Shown here: piece by piece, positions 19,195 to 27,212 of the stretch
Numbering within the stretch: the first letter of the stretch is position 1
Layout of the letters: each line of letters opens with the position of its first letter
Assembly: GCA_009837085.1 (NCBI GenBank)
Contig: VXUF01000031.1
Coordinates: 1 to 35,442, forward strand
From: Holophagales bacterium
Lineage (GTDB): Bacteria; Acidobacteriota; Thermoanaerobaculia; Multivoradales; Multivoraceae
Length of the DNA: 35,442 nt
Direction of reading: 5' to 3'
The notes under the pieces: model-generated
Told to the model about the DNA's origin: nothing
The model's input: the letters and a program-made list of their open reading frames with translations, nothing else
Database searches by the model: none
Translations under genes and position numbers: made by a program

Positions 19195-20384
19195 CCGGGA
19201 TCCTGATCTCCGCCGGCGAGGCGTCGGGCGACCGCCATGCCGCGGGACTCATGGAAGCGGCGAGCCGTCTGGCCGGGGACCGGGGGCCAATCCGCTTCTT
19301 CGGGCTAGGGGGCGACGCGATGACCGCGGCCGGACTGGACCGTGTTGCGCACAGCGACGAGGTCGCCGTCGTGGGCATCGCCGAGGTGGTCCGCGAGCTA
19401 CCGCGCATTCGCCGCGTGTTCCGCGAGCTTGTGCTGGCGACCGAGACGCGCCGGCCGAGCCTGGCCGTCCTGGTCGACTTCCCTGACTTCAACCTGCGCC
19501 TGGCCCGTCGCCTGCGCCGCCAGGGGATACCGGTTCTGTACTACGTTTCGCCCCAGGTATGGGCGTGGCGGCGGCGGCGGGTGCGGACGATCGCGCGCCT
19601 CGTCGATCGCATGCTCGTGTTCTTCCCGTTCGAGGTCGACGTGTACCGCGGACATGAACTCCGCGTGGACCACGTGGGCCATCCGCTGGTCGACGACGTA
19701 CCGGAACTCGGGTCGGTGTGGGACCGGCAGGACGGTGTTCCCGAGCAGCCAGTGCTGGCGCTCCTTCCGGGTTCGCGCAACAGCGAGGTTCGACGGATCC
19801 TGCCACCCATGCTGCGAGCGGCCGCGGCGCTCGTCGGGACCGCCGGCGCCGGCCAGGTTCGGTTGATCCTGGCGCCGACGGTCGACCCGGAACTCGTACG
19901 GCGCCTGCTCGCGAGCGGGCCCCTCGAGACACGTGAACTGGACGTCGTGCGCGCCGACCGGTTCGCAGCGGTTGCGGGGTCCCACCTCGCGCTTTGCGCC
20001 TCCGGTACGGCGACCCTCGAGGTCGGTCTTCTCGGCACGCCCATGATCGTCGTCTATCGCGTGTCCCCGCCGACCTACGCGATCGGACGCTTCCTCGTGG
20101 ATCTGCCGTTTGTCAGCCTGGTGAACCTGGTGCTTGGCCGCCAGGTAGTGCCGGAGTTGTTGCAGGCCGAGGCGAATCACGAACGGATGGTCGCTACGGC
20201 GTCCCGACTGCTGGGTCGGCGAAGCCGCATCGACGCCATGCGTCGGGCGCTGGCCGAACTGCGGCCGGCCCTCGGCGAGTCCGGAGCGAGCGACCGCGCG
20301 GCCGGCTGCCTGCTCGAGGAGCTGGGTCTTCCGGAAGGGGCGCGCCGGGGCCGCCAGGGGGCCGCTCGGCCGGGAAGAGCATGA
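19167..20384 (+). CDS. lpxB: lipid-A-disaccharide synthase
   Basis: 405 aa, a GT19 enzyme. It condenses UDP-2,3-diacylglucosamine with lipid X to form the lipid A disaccharide at the inner membrane. Landmarks: SAGEASGDRHAA at the N-terminus, FFGLGGDAM, VGIAEVV, VLVDFPDFNLRLAR, YYVSPQVWAWRRRRV, DHVGHPLVD, LLPGSRNSEVRRILP, CASGTATLEVGLLGTPMIVVYR and LVNLVLGRQVVPELLQ. Its presence shows an LPS-bearing cell. No other lpx genes are in the window. The ATG at 19167 lies within the microprotein gene; the stop overlaps yicC as ATGA. Confidence 0.96.
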   Translation: MVAANADSLTGILISAGEASGDRHAAGLMEAASRLAGDRGPIRFFGLGGDAMTAAGLDRVAHSDEVAVVGIAEVVRELPRIRRVFRELVLATETRRPSLAVLVDFPDFNLRLARRLRRQGIPVLYYVSPQVWAWRRRRVRTIARLVDRMLVFFPFEVDVYRGHELRVDHVGHPLVDDVPELGSVWDRQDGVPEQPVLALLPGSRNSEVRRILPPMLRAAAALVGTAGAGQVRLILAPTVDPELVRRLLASGPLETRELDVVRADRFAAVAGSHLALCASGTATLEVGLLGTPMIVVYRVSPPTYAIGRFLVDLPFVSLVNLVLGRQVVPELLQAEANHERMVATASRLLGRRSRIDAMRRALAELRPALGESGASDRAAGCLLEELGLPEGARRGRQGAARPGRA

Positions 20385-21250
20385 CCGGCTACGGCGAGGC
20401 GACGGCGACGGACCGTCGTCATCGGGTGACCGTCACGGCACGGTCCGTGAACCACCGCAACCTGGATGTCGCCGTGCGCGTTCGGGGCCCGTTCAGGAGC
20501 CTCGAACCCGAACTGCGGACGGCGGTCGCGACGGAGGTCCGGCGCGGTCGCGTGGAGATCGGCGTCGAGGTCGAGTCGGCCTGGGACGCGGCCGACCTTG
20601 ACGAGACCGACGCGGCCGTGGAACGCGTTTTGCGGACCGTGCAGCGCTGGCGGCGACGGGGCATCGTCAACTCGGAGCTGAGCGCCGGAGAACTAGTGTC
20701 CGCCATCAGGGCACTTCGCCCCGAATCAGGAGGCGCCGCCGCTGATCGGGAAGAGCGAGCGCTCGTGATTGAAACCTGCCGGCGCGCGATCGCGTCTATG
20801 GTGGCCGAACGGGAGCGGGAAGGGGGGGTTCTCGCCGACTCGTTGGACGGGCATCTGGTCTCCCTGCGTGCCTGTGTCGGCGCTCTGGCGGCGCGCCGGA
20901 ACGACGTCGTCGGAGAGGCGGCCGGCGAACTCGAGGGCCGGATCGGCGAACTGCTGGGAGCTGGCGGCCCGCTCGACCCGGCTCGCCTGGTTCAGGAAGT
21001 CGCGCTGCTCGTGGAGCGCAGCGACACTTCTGAAGAACTGGAGCGCCTTGAAGGCCATCTGCAGGGCTTCGAGGCGGCGATGGAGGAAGACGGCGCGGTC
21101 GGGAAGCGGCTCGTGTTCCTGAGCCAGGAGATTCTGCGCGAACTCAACACGGTCGGTTCCAAGTGCCGCGATCTCGAGATGCAGCGAGAGGTTGTCGAAG
21201 GTAAGGTGCTGTGCGAGCAGTTGCGCGAACAGGCACGGAACGTGGAGTGA
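20381..21250 (+). CDS. yicC: YicC/YloC family endoribonuclease
   Basis: 289 aa (E. coli YicC is 287) from the ATG at 20381, overlapping the lpxB stop. The N-terminus MTGYGEATATDRRHRVTV and SVNHRNLDVAVRV, and the C-terminal DUF1732 part with VGSKCRDLEMQREVVEGKV, identify the family. YicC proteins are hexameric endoribonucleases linked to small-RNA turnover. The usual ELNTVGSKC element is intact. The yicC-gmk-rpoZ-coaBC order seen here recurs in many phyla, which supports the assignments of all four. The stop lies 10 bp before the gmk start. Confidence 0.94.
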   Translation: MTGYGEATATDRRHRVTVTARSVNHRNLDVAVRVRGPFRSLEPELRTAVATEVRRGRVEIGVEVESAWDAADLDETDAAVERVLRTVQRWRRRGIVNSELSAGELVSAIRALRPESGGAAADREERALVIETCRRAIASMVAEREREGGVLADSLDGHLVSLRACVGALAARRNDVVGEAAGELEGRIGELLGAGGPLDPARLVQEVALLVERSDTSEELERLEGHLQGFEAAMEEDGAVGKRLVFLSQEILRELNTVGSKCRDLEMQREVVEGKVLCEQLREQARNVE

Positions 21251-21260
21251 CTGCGGGCAG

Positions 21261-21959
21261 ATGAAGGGCTCGGACAGAGAACCGGAGGCCGGGGCTGATC
21301 CGGCCGTTGCCAGGGGGGAGTTGTTCATTCTCTCGGCACCGTCGGGCGCCGGCAAGACCACCCTGGTCCACCACGGCATGAAGCTCGTCGAGGGTGTCGA
21401 GTTCTCGATCAGTCACACCACGCGCCGGCCTCGCGAAAACGAGCGGGACGGGCAGGACTACCACTTCGTGGATCGGAGGACGTTCGACCAGATGGTCGAA
21501 GAGGGCCGGTTTCTCGAGTGGGCGGAGGTCCATGGCAACCTCTACGGTACGGCAGTGGGCGAGGTGCTGCCGCGCGTCGAACGAGGGGTGGATGTCCTCC
21601 TCGACATCGACGTGCAAGGCGCCAAGCAGGTGATGTCGTTGCCGGGCGGCGTCGAGGGCATCCTTCGGACCGCGGTCTGGGGAATCTTCGTCATGCCGCC
21701 CAGCTACGAAGCTCTCGTGTCCCGACTGCGAGGGCGGGACCTGGACGAGGCGCCCGAGATCACGCAGCGTCTGGCCGGGTCGCTGTCCGAAGTGGACCGC
21801 GTCTGGGACTATGACTATGTTATTGTCAATGAACGGGCTGAGGCCGCCAGCAGGATCCTGGCGGCCATCATTCTCGAGAAACGACAGCGAAGGGGGCGGA
21901 TGCGAGAACGCGTCAACCGCGTTCTCGCGGACTTTCATGCACATGGACCGTATTCCTGA
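21261..21959 (+). CDS. gmk: guanylate kinase
   Basis: 232 aa from the ATG at 21261. It phosphorylates GMP to GDP with ATP. The P-loop is SAPSGAGKTTL; the GMP-binding region contains SISHTTRRPRENERDGQDYHFV and FLEWAEVHGNLYGT; LLDIDVQGAKQV and the lid region (RLRGRDLDEAPEI) follow. The C-terminal 20 residues extend beyond the usual length, and their DNA contains the hairpin 21902-21928 and the rpoZ start. The enzyme acts two steps after guaB, which lies elsewhere in the window. Confidence 0.96.
   Translation: MKGSDREPEAGADPAVARGELFILSAPSGAGKTTLVHHGMKLVEGVEFSISHTTRRPRENERDGQDYHFVDRRTFDQMVEEGRFLEWAEVHGNLYGTAVGEVLPRVERGVDVLLDIDVQGAKQVMSLPGGVEGILRTAVWGIFVMPPSYEALVSRLRGRDLDEAPEITQRLAGSLSEVDRVWDYDYVIVNERAEAASRILAAIILEKRQRRGRMRERVNRVLADFHAHGPYS
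21902..21928 (+). promoter_or_regulatory. perfect 11-bp hairpin before the rpoZ start
   Basis: GCGAGAACGCG (21902-21912) and CGCGTTCTCGC (21918-21928) form a perfect 11-bp stem with a 5-nt loop, ending 8 nt before the first rpoZ ATG. It occupies the place where the rpoZ ribosome-binding site should be and lies inside the gmk coding sequence. It could limit rpoZ initiation unless gmk is being translated through it. Confidence 0.6.
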
Positions 21960-22209
21960 GAAGATCGACAGCAAGTTCCGTTACGTGCTCCTGGCCGCGC
22001 GGCGAGCCGAACAACTGATTCGGGGTGCCCAGGAACGGATGCCGAGGGAGAGCCCGAAGTTCGCCCGGCATGCGATGAAGGAGATCGCGAGCGAACTGGT
22101 CGACTGGGACTATGGCGAAGCGCCCGAGTCCTCTGAGGCGGACGGTGCCGACGAGGACGGAGCGGACGCGGAGAACGGCGGTCTGAGTCCCCCAAGTACC
22201 GTCAACTGA
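21937..22209 (+). CDS. rpoZ: RNA polymerase omega subunit
   Basis: 90 aa from the ATG at 21937; the ATG at 21943 (88 aa) is equally plausible. Omega helps fold and assemble the beta-prime subunit. The family core is visible: DRIPEKIDSKFRYVLLAARRAEQLIRGA, then PKFARHAMKEIASELVDWDY. The C-terminal 35 residues are acidic and low in complexity. The start overlaps the end of gmk by 23 bp and no Shine-Dalgarno is seen, so expression probably depends on translation of gmk through the hairpin. The neighbourhood (gmk, coaBC) is the standard one. Confidence 0.92.
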   Translation: MHMDRIPEKIDSKFRYVLLAARRAEQLIRGAQERMPRESPKFARHAMKEIASELVDWDYGEAPESSEADGADEDGADAENGGLSPPSTVN

Positions 22210-22221
22210 GGACGGTACTGC

Positions 22222-23454
22222 GTGCCTGAACGGGCGGCCAGAGTCCTCCTCGGGATCACCGGCGGTATTGCCGCCTACAAGGGGGCCTATCTGGTTCGCC
22301 GGCTACGGGAGGGCGGCCTTGATGTGCGATGTGCGCCCACCCTGGCCGCCGAGAGCTTTGTCTCCCCGCTGACGCTGGAGGTGCTGAGCGGCGACCGGGT
22401 CTACGGCCAGGGATATCTGGCGCGCGAGGGTGGCAGCGACGGTGCCGAACTGCACGTCGAGGCCGCACAATGGGCCGACCTGCTTTGCATCGCACCGGCG
22501 ACCGCGAACACGCTTGCTCGCCTGGCCCTGGGCCTGGCGGACGATTTCCTTAGCACGACAGCGCTCATGTTCAAAGGACCGGTGGTGGTCGCTCCGGCCA
22601 TGCATGACGCCATGTGGCGAAAGCCGGCGGTCGAGGCGCGCGTCGCCACTCTGCGCGACCGGGGCGTGGAGGTGGTCGGCCCCGTCGAGGGCGCGCTGGC
22701 TTCCGGCGAGCGGGGCTGGGGCCGCATGGCCGAGCCGGAGGCGATCGTCGACGCTGTGTGCCGGGTCCTTGCCCTGCCCGAGACGGAAGGCGAAGCCTCC
22801 GTCGGCCCGCTGGCCGGCAGGAAAGTCGTCGTCACCGCCGGTCCGACCCACGAGGCAATCGACCCGGTGCGCTTCCTGGGCAATCGATCGAGCGGCCGCA
22901 TGGGGTTCGCCCTGGCGCGCCAGGCGGCGATCCGCGGCGCCCTGGTCACGCTCATCGCAGGCCCCGTGAAGCTCGAGACGCCTGCCGGCGTGCGACGGGT
23001 CGACGTCGTCTCGGCCGCCGAGATGGAGGCGGCGCTCCACGAGGCGGCGCACGACGCGAACCTGGTGGTCATGGCGGCCGCCGTTGCCGACTACCGGCCC
23101 CGCGAGTGCGCCGGGCAGAAGATGAAAAAGTCGGGCGGCGACGGCCTGGTGTTGCAGCTCGAACAGAATCCGGACCTGCTGGCCGGTCTGGCGGCAGTGG
23201 CGCCGCGCGCGCAGCGTGTCGGCTTTGCCGCGGAGACCGAACATCTGGAGCGCTCGGCGCGGGACAAGCTGAAGGCGAAGGGGGCGCACTGGATCGTTGC
23301 CAACGATGTTTCCCGTCCGGACATCGGTTTCGAGTCCGCAGACAACGAGGTCGTCGTGTTCGGAGGGAACGGGGAAGTCAAGAGGTTTCCGAAGCAGTCC
23401 AAGGATGAACTGGCCGGACGGTTGCTGGAGCTGTTCGCCGCCGAGGCGACGTGA
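22222..23454 (+). CDS. coaBC: bifunctional phosphopantothenoylcysteine decarboxylase / phosphopantothenate-cysteine ligase
   Basis: 410 aa, GTG start. The CoaC flavoprotein half (1-185) decarboxylates 4'-phosphopantothenoylcysteine: LGITGGIAAYKGAYLVR, catalytic His in AELHVEAAQWAD, APATANTLARLALGLADDFLSTT. The usual PXMNXXMW motif reads PAMHDAMW (His128 in place of Asn), a variant I recall from actinobacterial CoaBC. The flap position normally holding Cys reads LASGERGWGRM (Ser161). The CoaB half (from about 195) makes the Cys conjugate: VTAGPTHEAIDPVRFLGNRSSG, MAAAVADYRP, KMKKSG and FAAETE. Its stop overlaps the next gene as GTGA. The assignment is firm; the two residue changes are noted in findings. 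Confidence 0.95.
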   Translation: MPERAARVLLGITGGIAAYKGAYLVRRLREGGLDVRCAPTLAAESFVSPLTLEVLSGDRVYGQGYLAREGGSDGAELHVEAAQWADLLCIAPATANTLARLALGLADDFLSTTALMFKGPVVVAPAMHDAMWRKPAVEARVATLRDRGVEVVGPVEGALASGERGWGRMAEPEAIVDAVCRVLALPETEGEASVGPLAGRKVVVTAGPTHEAIDPVRFLGNRSSGRMGFALARQAAIRGALVTLIAGPVKLETPAGVRRVDVVSAAEMEAALHEAAHDANLVVMAAAVADYRPRECAGQKMKKSGGDGLVLQLEQNPDLLAGLAAVAPRAQRVGFAAETEHLERSARDKLKAKGAHWIVANDVSRPDIGFESADNEVVVFGGNGEVKRFPKQSKDELAGRLLELFAAEAT

Positions 23455-24128
23455 ACCGAACCCGCCTGCCGATCCCCCAGGAGATCGATCTGCTGCGGGA
23501 TCTGGGCTTCACGGACGCTTATCCGCCGCCGGCGTCGGCGCCGCCGGTGGCGACAGGTGGTCGTCTGGAGCGCCTGCGGGCGGTTGCTGAGGAGGCCCAG
23601 GGCTGTACGGCGTGCGGCCTCTGCAGGGCGCGGAACAAGGTCGTCTTCGGCGACGGTGACGGCGAGGCGGACCTGATGTTCGTGGGCGAGGGACCGGGCG
23701 CGCAGGAGGATCGGCAGGGGCTGCCGTTCGTGGGGCCGGCCGGACAACTTCTGACGCGGATCATCCAGGCCATCGACCTCCGCCGCGAGGATGTCTACAT
23801 CACGAACGTCGTGAAGTGCAGGCCGCCGAACAACCGGGACCCGCAGCCTGACGAGACGGCGGCCTGCCGTTCGTTTCTCGATCGCCAGGTCGACCTCATA
23901 GCACCCCGCGTGATCGTTGCCCTGGGCCGAGTGGCCGCGCAGCAGTTGCTGGGGACGACCAGTTCCCTGGGGCGCCTGCGCGGGACATGGCACGAAGCTC
24001 GAGGCGTGCCGGTTCGCGTCACGTATCACCCGGCGGCCCTGCTTCGGAATTCGTCGTACAGGCGGCCCGTCTGGGAGGACATGCAGGTCGTCCGCGACCG
24101 GCTGCTCGGTGCCGACGGGGCGGAGTAG
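23451..24128 (+). CDS. family 4 uracil-DNA glycosylase (4Fe-4S)
   Basis: 225 aa with a GTG start overlapping the coaBC stop. It removes uracil from DNA to start base-excision repair. The Fe-S cysteines are in CTACGLCRARN and in the later VVKCRPPNNRDPQPDETAAC. The active-site motif is FVGEGPGAQEDRQGLPFVGPAGQLL and the C-terminal uracil-binding motif is VTYHPAALLRN. The first 50 residues are a Pro-rich leader not needed for the fold. It is part of the run beginning at lpxB. Confident at family level. Confidence 0.93.
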   Translation: MNRTRLPIPQEIDLLRDLGFTDAYPPPASAPPVATGGRLERLRAVAEEAQGCTACGLCRARNKVVFGDGDGEADLMFVGEGPGAQEDRQGLPFVGPAGQLLTRIIQAIDLRREDVYITNVVKCRPPNNRDPQPDETAACRSFLDRQVDLIAPRVIVALGRVAAQQLLGTTSSLGRLRGTWHEARGVPVRVTYHPAALLRNSSYRRPVWEDMQVVRDRLLGADGAE

Positions 24129-24139
24129 TCTTCGCTACC

Positions 24140-25213
24140 TTGAACGCGGCGGCTAACCAATCCGCGGGAGCCTCGCTGGGCATCTGCGAGGACGTGTGCG
24201 AGGCGATCGGCGGTACGCCCATCGTGCGTCTCCGGCGTTCCCTGGGCGACGCCGGCGCCGGCGTCGAGGTGTTCGCCAAGCTCGAGTTCCTCAACCCGAT
24301 GGGCAGCGTGAAGGACCGGGTCGCGCGCTACCTGGTGGACCGTGCGCTCGCGTCCGGCTCGCTCCAGCCCGGCGGACTGGTGATCGAGGCGTCCTCCGGC
24401 AACACGGCAATGGGCCTGGCCATGATGGCCACCACTCGCGGGCTGCGCTGTCGCGCCGTCGTCCGCCGCCAGACCAGCCGCGAGAAGCTCGATTGCCTGC
24501 GGGCTCTGGGGGTCGAACTCGTCCTGGTCGACGGTGATCTGCACCCCGAGCACCCGGAGTCGTACAACCGGAAGGCCCGGAGTCTGGCGGCGGCCGAGCC
24601 GGGAGCTTTCTTCCCGGACCAGCACAACAACCGGGACAACAACGAGTGCCACTACGAGACGACGGCTCCTGAGATCTGGCGGCAGATGGAGGGCCGGGTC
24701 GACGTCTTCGTCGGCGGCATCGGCACCGGCGGTACGGTTTCCGGGGTGGGCCGTTTTCTGAAGGAGAGGGACCCGACGATTCAGGTCGTGGCGGTCGATG
24801 TCGAAGGATCCGTGTTCAGCCGTCACTTCGCGGCTCTCTCCGGGGGCCCCGACGCATCCGCGCCCGAGGGTCGGTATCTGCTCGAGGGGTTGGGCGACGA
24901 AGAGATCATCGACTGTCCGGAATTCGAGGTCTTCGACCGGATGCTCCAGGTCAGCGACGCCGAGGCTTTCCTTGCGGCCCGCGAACTCGCTCGCCACGAG
25001 GCGATGCTGGTGGGTGGCTCAAGCGGCGCGGCGCTTTGGGGTGTGCGGCAGATACTGCGGGAAGTGCCACCGGGCGCCCGGGTCGTGACCCTGTTCCCGG
25101 ATTCGGGGACCCGCTACCTGAGCACGATCTACAACGACGACTGGCTGCGCGAACAGGGACTGCCCGTCTCGCGCGACGAACGGGGGTCTCAACCGGCGAA
25201 GATCAGGTCGTAG
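24140..25213 (+). CDS. PLP-dependent cysteine synthase / cystathionine beta-synthase family enzyme
   Basis: 357 aa from a TTG at 24140, 11 bp after the preceding stop; a GTG at 24194 is the main alternative. Fold-type II PLP enzyme: IGGTPIVRLRR, the PLP-binding Lys58 in NPMGSVKDRVA, SSGNTAMGLAMMA, phosphate-binding GIGTGGTVSGVGRFLKE and a C-terminal LFPDSGTRYLST. It uses O-acetylserine/phosphoserine plus sulfide, or serine plus homocysteine. The HNNRDNNECHYETTAPEIW stretch resembles the core of cystathionine beta-synthases. No CBS regulatory domain follows, so the substrate is open. Its 3' end overlaps the convergent CPBP gene by 25 bp. Confidence 0.9.
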   Translation: MNAAANQSAGASLGICEDVCEAIGGTPIVRLRRSLGDAGAGVEVFAKLEFLNPMGSVKDRVARYLVDRALASGSLQPGGLVIEASSGNTAMGLAMMATTRGLRCRAVVRRQTSREKLDCLRALGVELVLVDGDLHPEHPESYNRKARSLAAAEPGAFFPDQHNNRDNNECHYETTAPEIWRQMEGRVDVFVGGIGTGGTVSGVGRFLKERDPTIQVVAVDVEGSVFSRHFAALSGGPDASAPEGRYLLEGLGDEEIIDCPEFEVFDRMLQVSDAEAFLAARELARHEAMLVGGSSGAALWGVRQILREVPPGARVVTLFPDSGTRYLSTIYNDDWLREQGLPVSRDERGSQPAKIRS

Positions 25214-25929
25214 CCCACGGCCATGATCGCGAGGTCGAGACAGACGTGGCTGAGCCAGGGCGCCAGCAGTCGGTTGCCCGTGGCGCGGTAGATCAGCGAC
25301 CAGAGGATGCCTCCGAAGACGACCGGAAGCGACATGAGGGTCAGAAGCAGGATTGAGGTGTCGCCGAGATAGACGCCGATGACCACAACGTGATGAGCGG
25401 CAAAGCCGATCGCGGCCACCAGGTGCGACCACGAGGAAGAGGTCAGGCGACGGAGCCTGCCGTAGACAAAGGCACGCCAGTAGACCTCCTCGAGCCAGGA
25501 GTGAACGAAGCTGATCAGGAGTGCCGCGACGATGTAGCGCCCCAGAGTGTCGAGATGGAAGTCGGCCAACTTGACCGTGATCGCCTCGGCGGCGGTCGCG
25601 GCCATTTCCCCGCCGCGAAAGAGAACGGCATAGGCCAGCCAGGTGAAGCCGGCCCCAGCGATCCCGGTGGCCAGGCCGAGGGCAACCGATCGGCGCGGCC
25701 GCGTGGGGCCGAAGGCGGCCGCCAGCAGCACGCCCAGGGCGGCTACCGGTCCGGCGAACTGGAGCGCCTTGGCGCCGAGGTAGACGGGGGCGACCCAGGC
25801 CGTGCCCTCGAGCCAGACGAAATAGGCGAGGGATGCGATCGTGGGCAGCGTCATCGCGGCGCCCAGGATCGTCCACCAGAGCCCTCGACGTCGCGGCTCC
25901 ATCGGTCCGTTCTCGGCGGGCCGGTTCAT
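25189..25929 (-). CDS. CPBP family intramembrane metalloprotease
   Basis: 246 aa from the ATG at 25929, which overlaps the upstream glycosyltransferase stop as ATGA. Six to eight hydrophobic segments are visible. The CPBP (Abi) motifs are present: EEVYWRAFVYGRL (EExxxR), AAHHVVVIGVYLG and SHVCLDLAI. Relatives include Rce1 prenyl-protein proteases and bacteriocin self-immunity proteins. In this operon with two glycosyltransferases it may process or protect an envelope component. No substrate can be named. It converges on and overlaps the cysteine-synthase-like gene. Confidence 0.88.
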   Translation of the reverse strand: MNRPAENGPMEPRRRGLWWTILGAAMTLPTIASLAYFVWLEGTAWVAPVYLGAKALQFAGPVAALGVLLAAAFGPTRPRRSVALGLATGIAGAGFTWLAYAVLFRGGEMAATAAEAITVKLADFHLDTLGRYIVAALLISFVHSWLEEVYWRAFVYGRLRRLTSSSWSHLVAAIGFAAHHVVVIGVYLGDTSILLLTLMSLPVVFGGILWSLIYRATGNRLLAPWLSHVCLDLAIMAVGYDLIFAG

Positions 25930-27206
25930 CGTCTGGCGCCATCCGCCAGGGCGTCGACGTAGGCCTGCCGGTATCTGCCGGCCACGATGTCCCAGGTCAG
26001 TTGGGAGACGGCTCGGGCGCGGGCGCGCGCGCCCATGAGGCGCCGCCGTTCCGGGCTGCCGAGCAGACTGGCGATCGCCTCTCGCAGAGCGGTTCGGTCC
26101 TGCTCCGGGACCAGGAGCCCCTGTACTCCCGACTCCACCGCCAGGGGGATCCCGGAAACCGCTGTCGCGACCACGGGGAGGCCGCTGGCCAGTGCTTCCA
26201 GGATCACGTTGGGCAGGCCGTCGACGTTGCCCTGGGGATCGTGAACGGCGGGGAGGACGAAGAGGTCGGCGCCGCGGTAGAGACCGGGCAGATCGTCGTG
26301 GGCGACGGCGCCGGGTAGGTGGACCCGGCTCGTGTGGTCGGGCCTCCATCCGTCGACTGTCGCCTGGAAATCCGTCATCTGATCCCCGTCGCCGGCAATG
26401 ATCGCGTGCAGGTCGCTGAAGTCGGACAGCAGCCGGGGCAGGACATCGATCAGCACCTGGAAGCCCTTCTTCGTCGCCAGGCGGCCGACGCCGAGCAGGA
26501 CCGTGGAGTCTCCGGGAATGTTCAGGCGTTCGCGCCACGGTTGCTCGTCCGGTTCGCCCGGGAGTTCCGCCGCCGGACGGAACATGTCGGTATCGACGCC
26601 GTAGGGGATGACGCGCGCCGGTTTTCCCTGGTAGCCGATCCTCTGGACCCTCTCGACGAGTTCGGGCGAGCATCCGGTCAGCAGGTCGCAACGGGCCAGG
26701 GCGCGTCGGATCGCCGGCCGCGCGAGCGGTTTCTCGGCCAGGAAGACGTCGCTGCCGTGGAGGCCCGCGGCGATCAGCGTGCCCCTACTGTGCACGCCTG
26801 GCCAGAGGGCCGCCAGCGCGTTCGGCGCGACCCAGTGGGCGTGAAGCAGGTCGTAGCGTTCGCGTCCGAGATGCCGGGCTACCGCCCTCGCCGCCGCGAG
26901 CAGATAGAAGGGGGCGGCGAGCGCGGCGCCCGGCCGTACATGCTCGTCCGCGGCCAGGCTGCGCCCGTAGCCAAGAACCTCCAGAGGCCGTGGCGCGTAA
27001 GCGAAGGAACGGACCTGGACGCCGTCGTCGTTCCACGCGCGACGCACCTGCGCCGCCCGCGGCGTAAGCACGGTGACGCGATCGCCGGCGCGGACCAGGC
27101 CGCGGGCAAGCTCACGGATGAACGGTCCGGCCGTGTCGCCGGGCCAACGAGGATAGGTCTGCGTGAGGAAGAGGATGCGCAGGACCGCGCTCCTGCCGCC
27201 GGACAA
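25926..27206 (-). CDS. family 4 glycosyltransferase
   Basis: 426 aa from a TTG at 27206. GT-B enzyme: RILFLTQTYPRWPGDTAGPF, LLHAHWVAPNALAALWPG, GLHGSDVFLAEKP, VIPYGVDTDMFRP, LLGVGRLATKKGFQVLI and the donor-site stretch NVDGLPNVILEALASGLPVV. The first Glu of the usual EX7E is Asp (DGLPNVILE). It lies 6 bp after the GT2 gene and overlaps the CPBP gene, so the three are co-transcribed and probably coupled. The role is probably in a lipid-linked glycan. Donor sugar unknown. Confidence 0.92.
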   Translation of the reverse strand: MSGGRSAVLRILFLTQTYPRWPGDTAGPFIRELARGLVRAGDRVTVLTPRAAQVRRAWNDDGVQVRSFAYAPRPLEVLGYGRSLAADEHVRPGAALAAPFYLLAAARAVARHLGRERYDLLHAHWVAPNALAALWPGVHSRGTLIAAGLHGSDVFLAEKPLARPAIRRALARCDLLTGCSPELVERVQRIGYQGKPARVIPYGVDTDMFRPAAELPGEPDEQPWRERLNIPGDSTVLLGVGRLATKKGFQVLIDVLPRLLSDFSDLHAIIAGDGDQMTDFQATVDGWRPDHTSRVHLPGAVAHDDLPGLYRGADLFVLPAVHDPQGNVDGLPNVILEALASGLPVVATAVSGIPLAVESGVQGLLVPEQDRTALREAIASLLGSPERRRLMGARARARAVSQLTWDIVAGRYRQAYVDALADGARR

Positions 27207-27212
27207 CCGCTC

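Noticed and set aside
25930..26691. Long minus-strand extension that would make the CPBP protease 500 residues
   Set aside because: It overlaps the glycosyltransferase gene in another frame and is low-complexity Arg/Pro. The ATG at 25929, coupled by ATGA, fits the family length.
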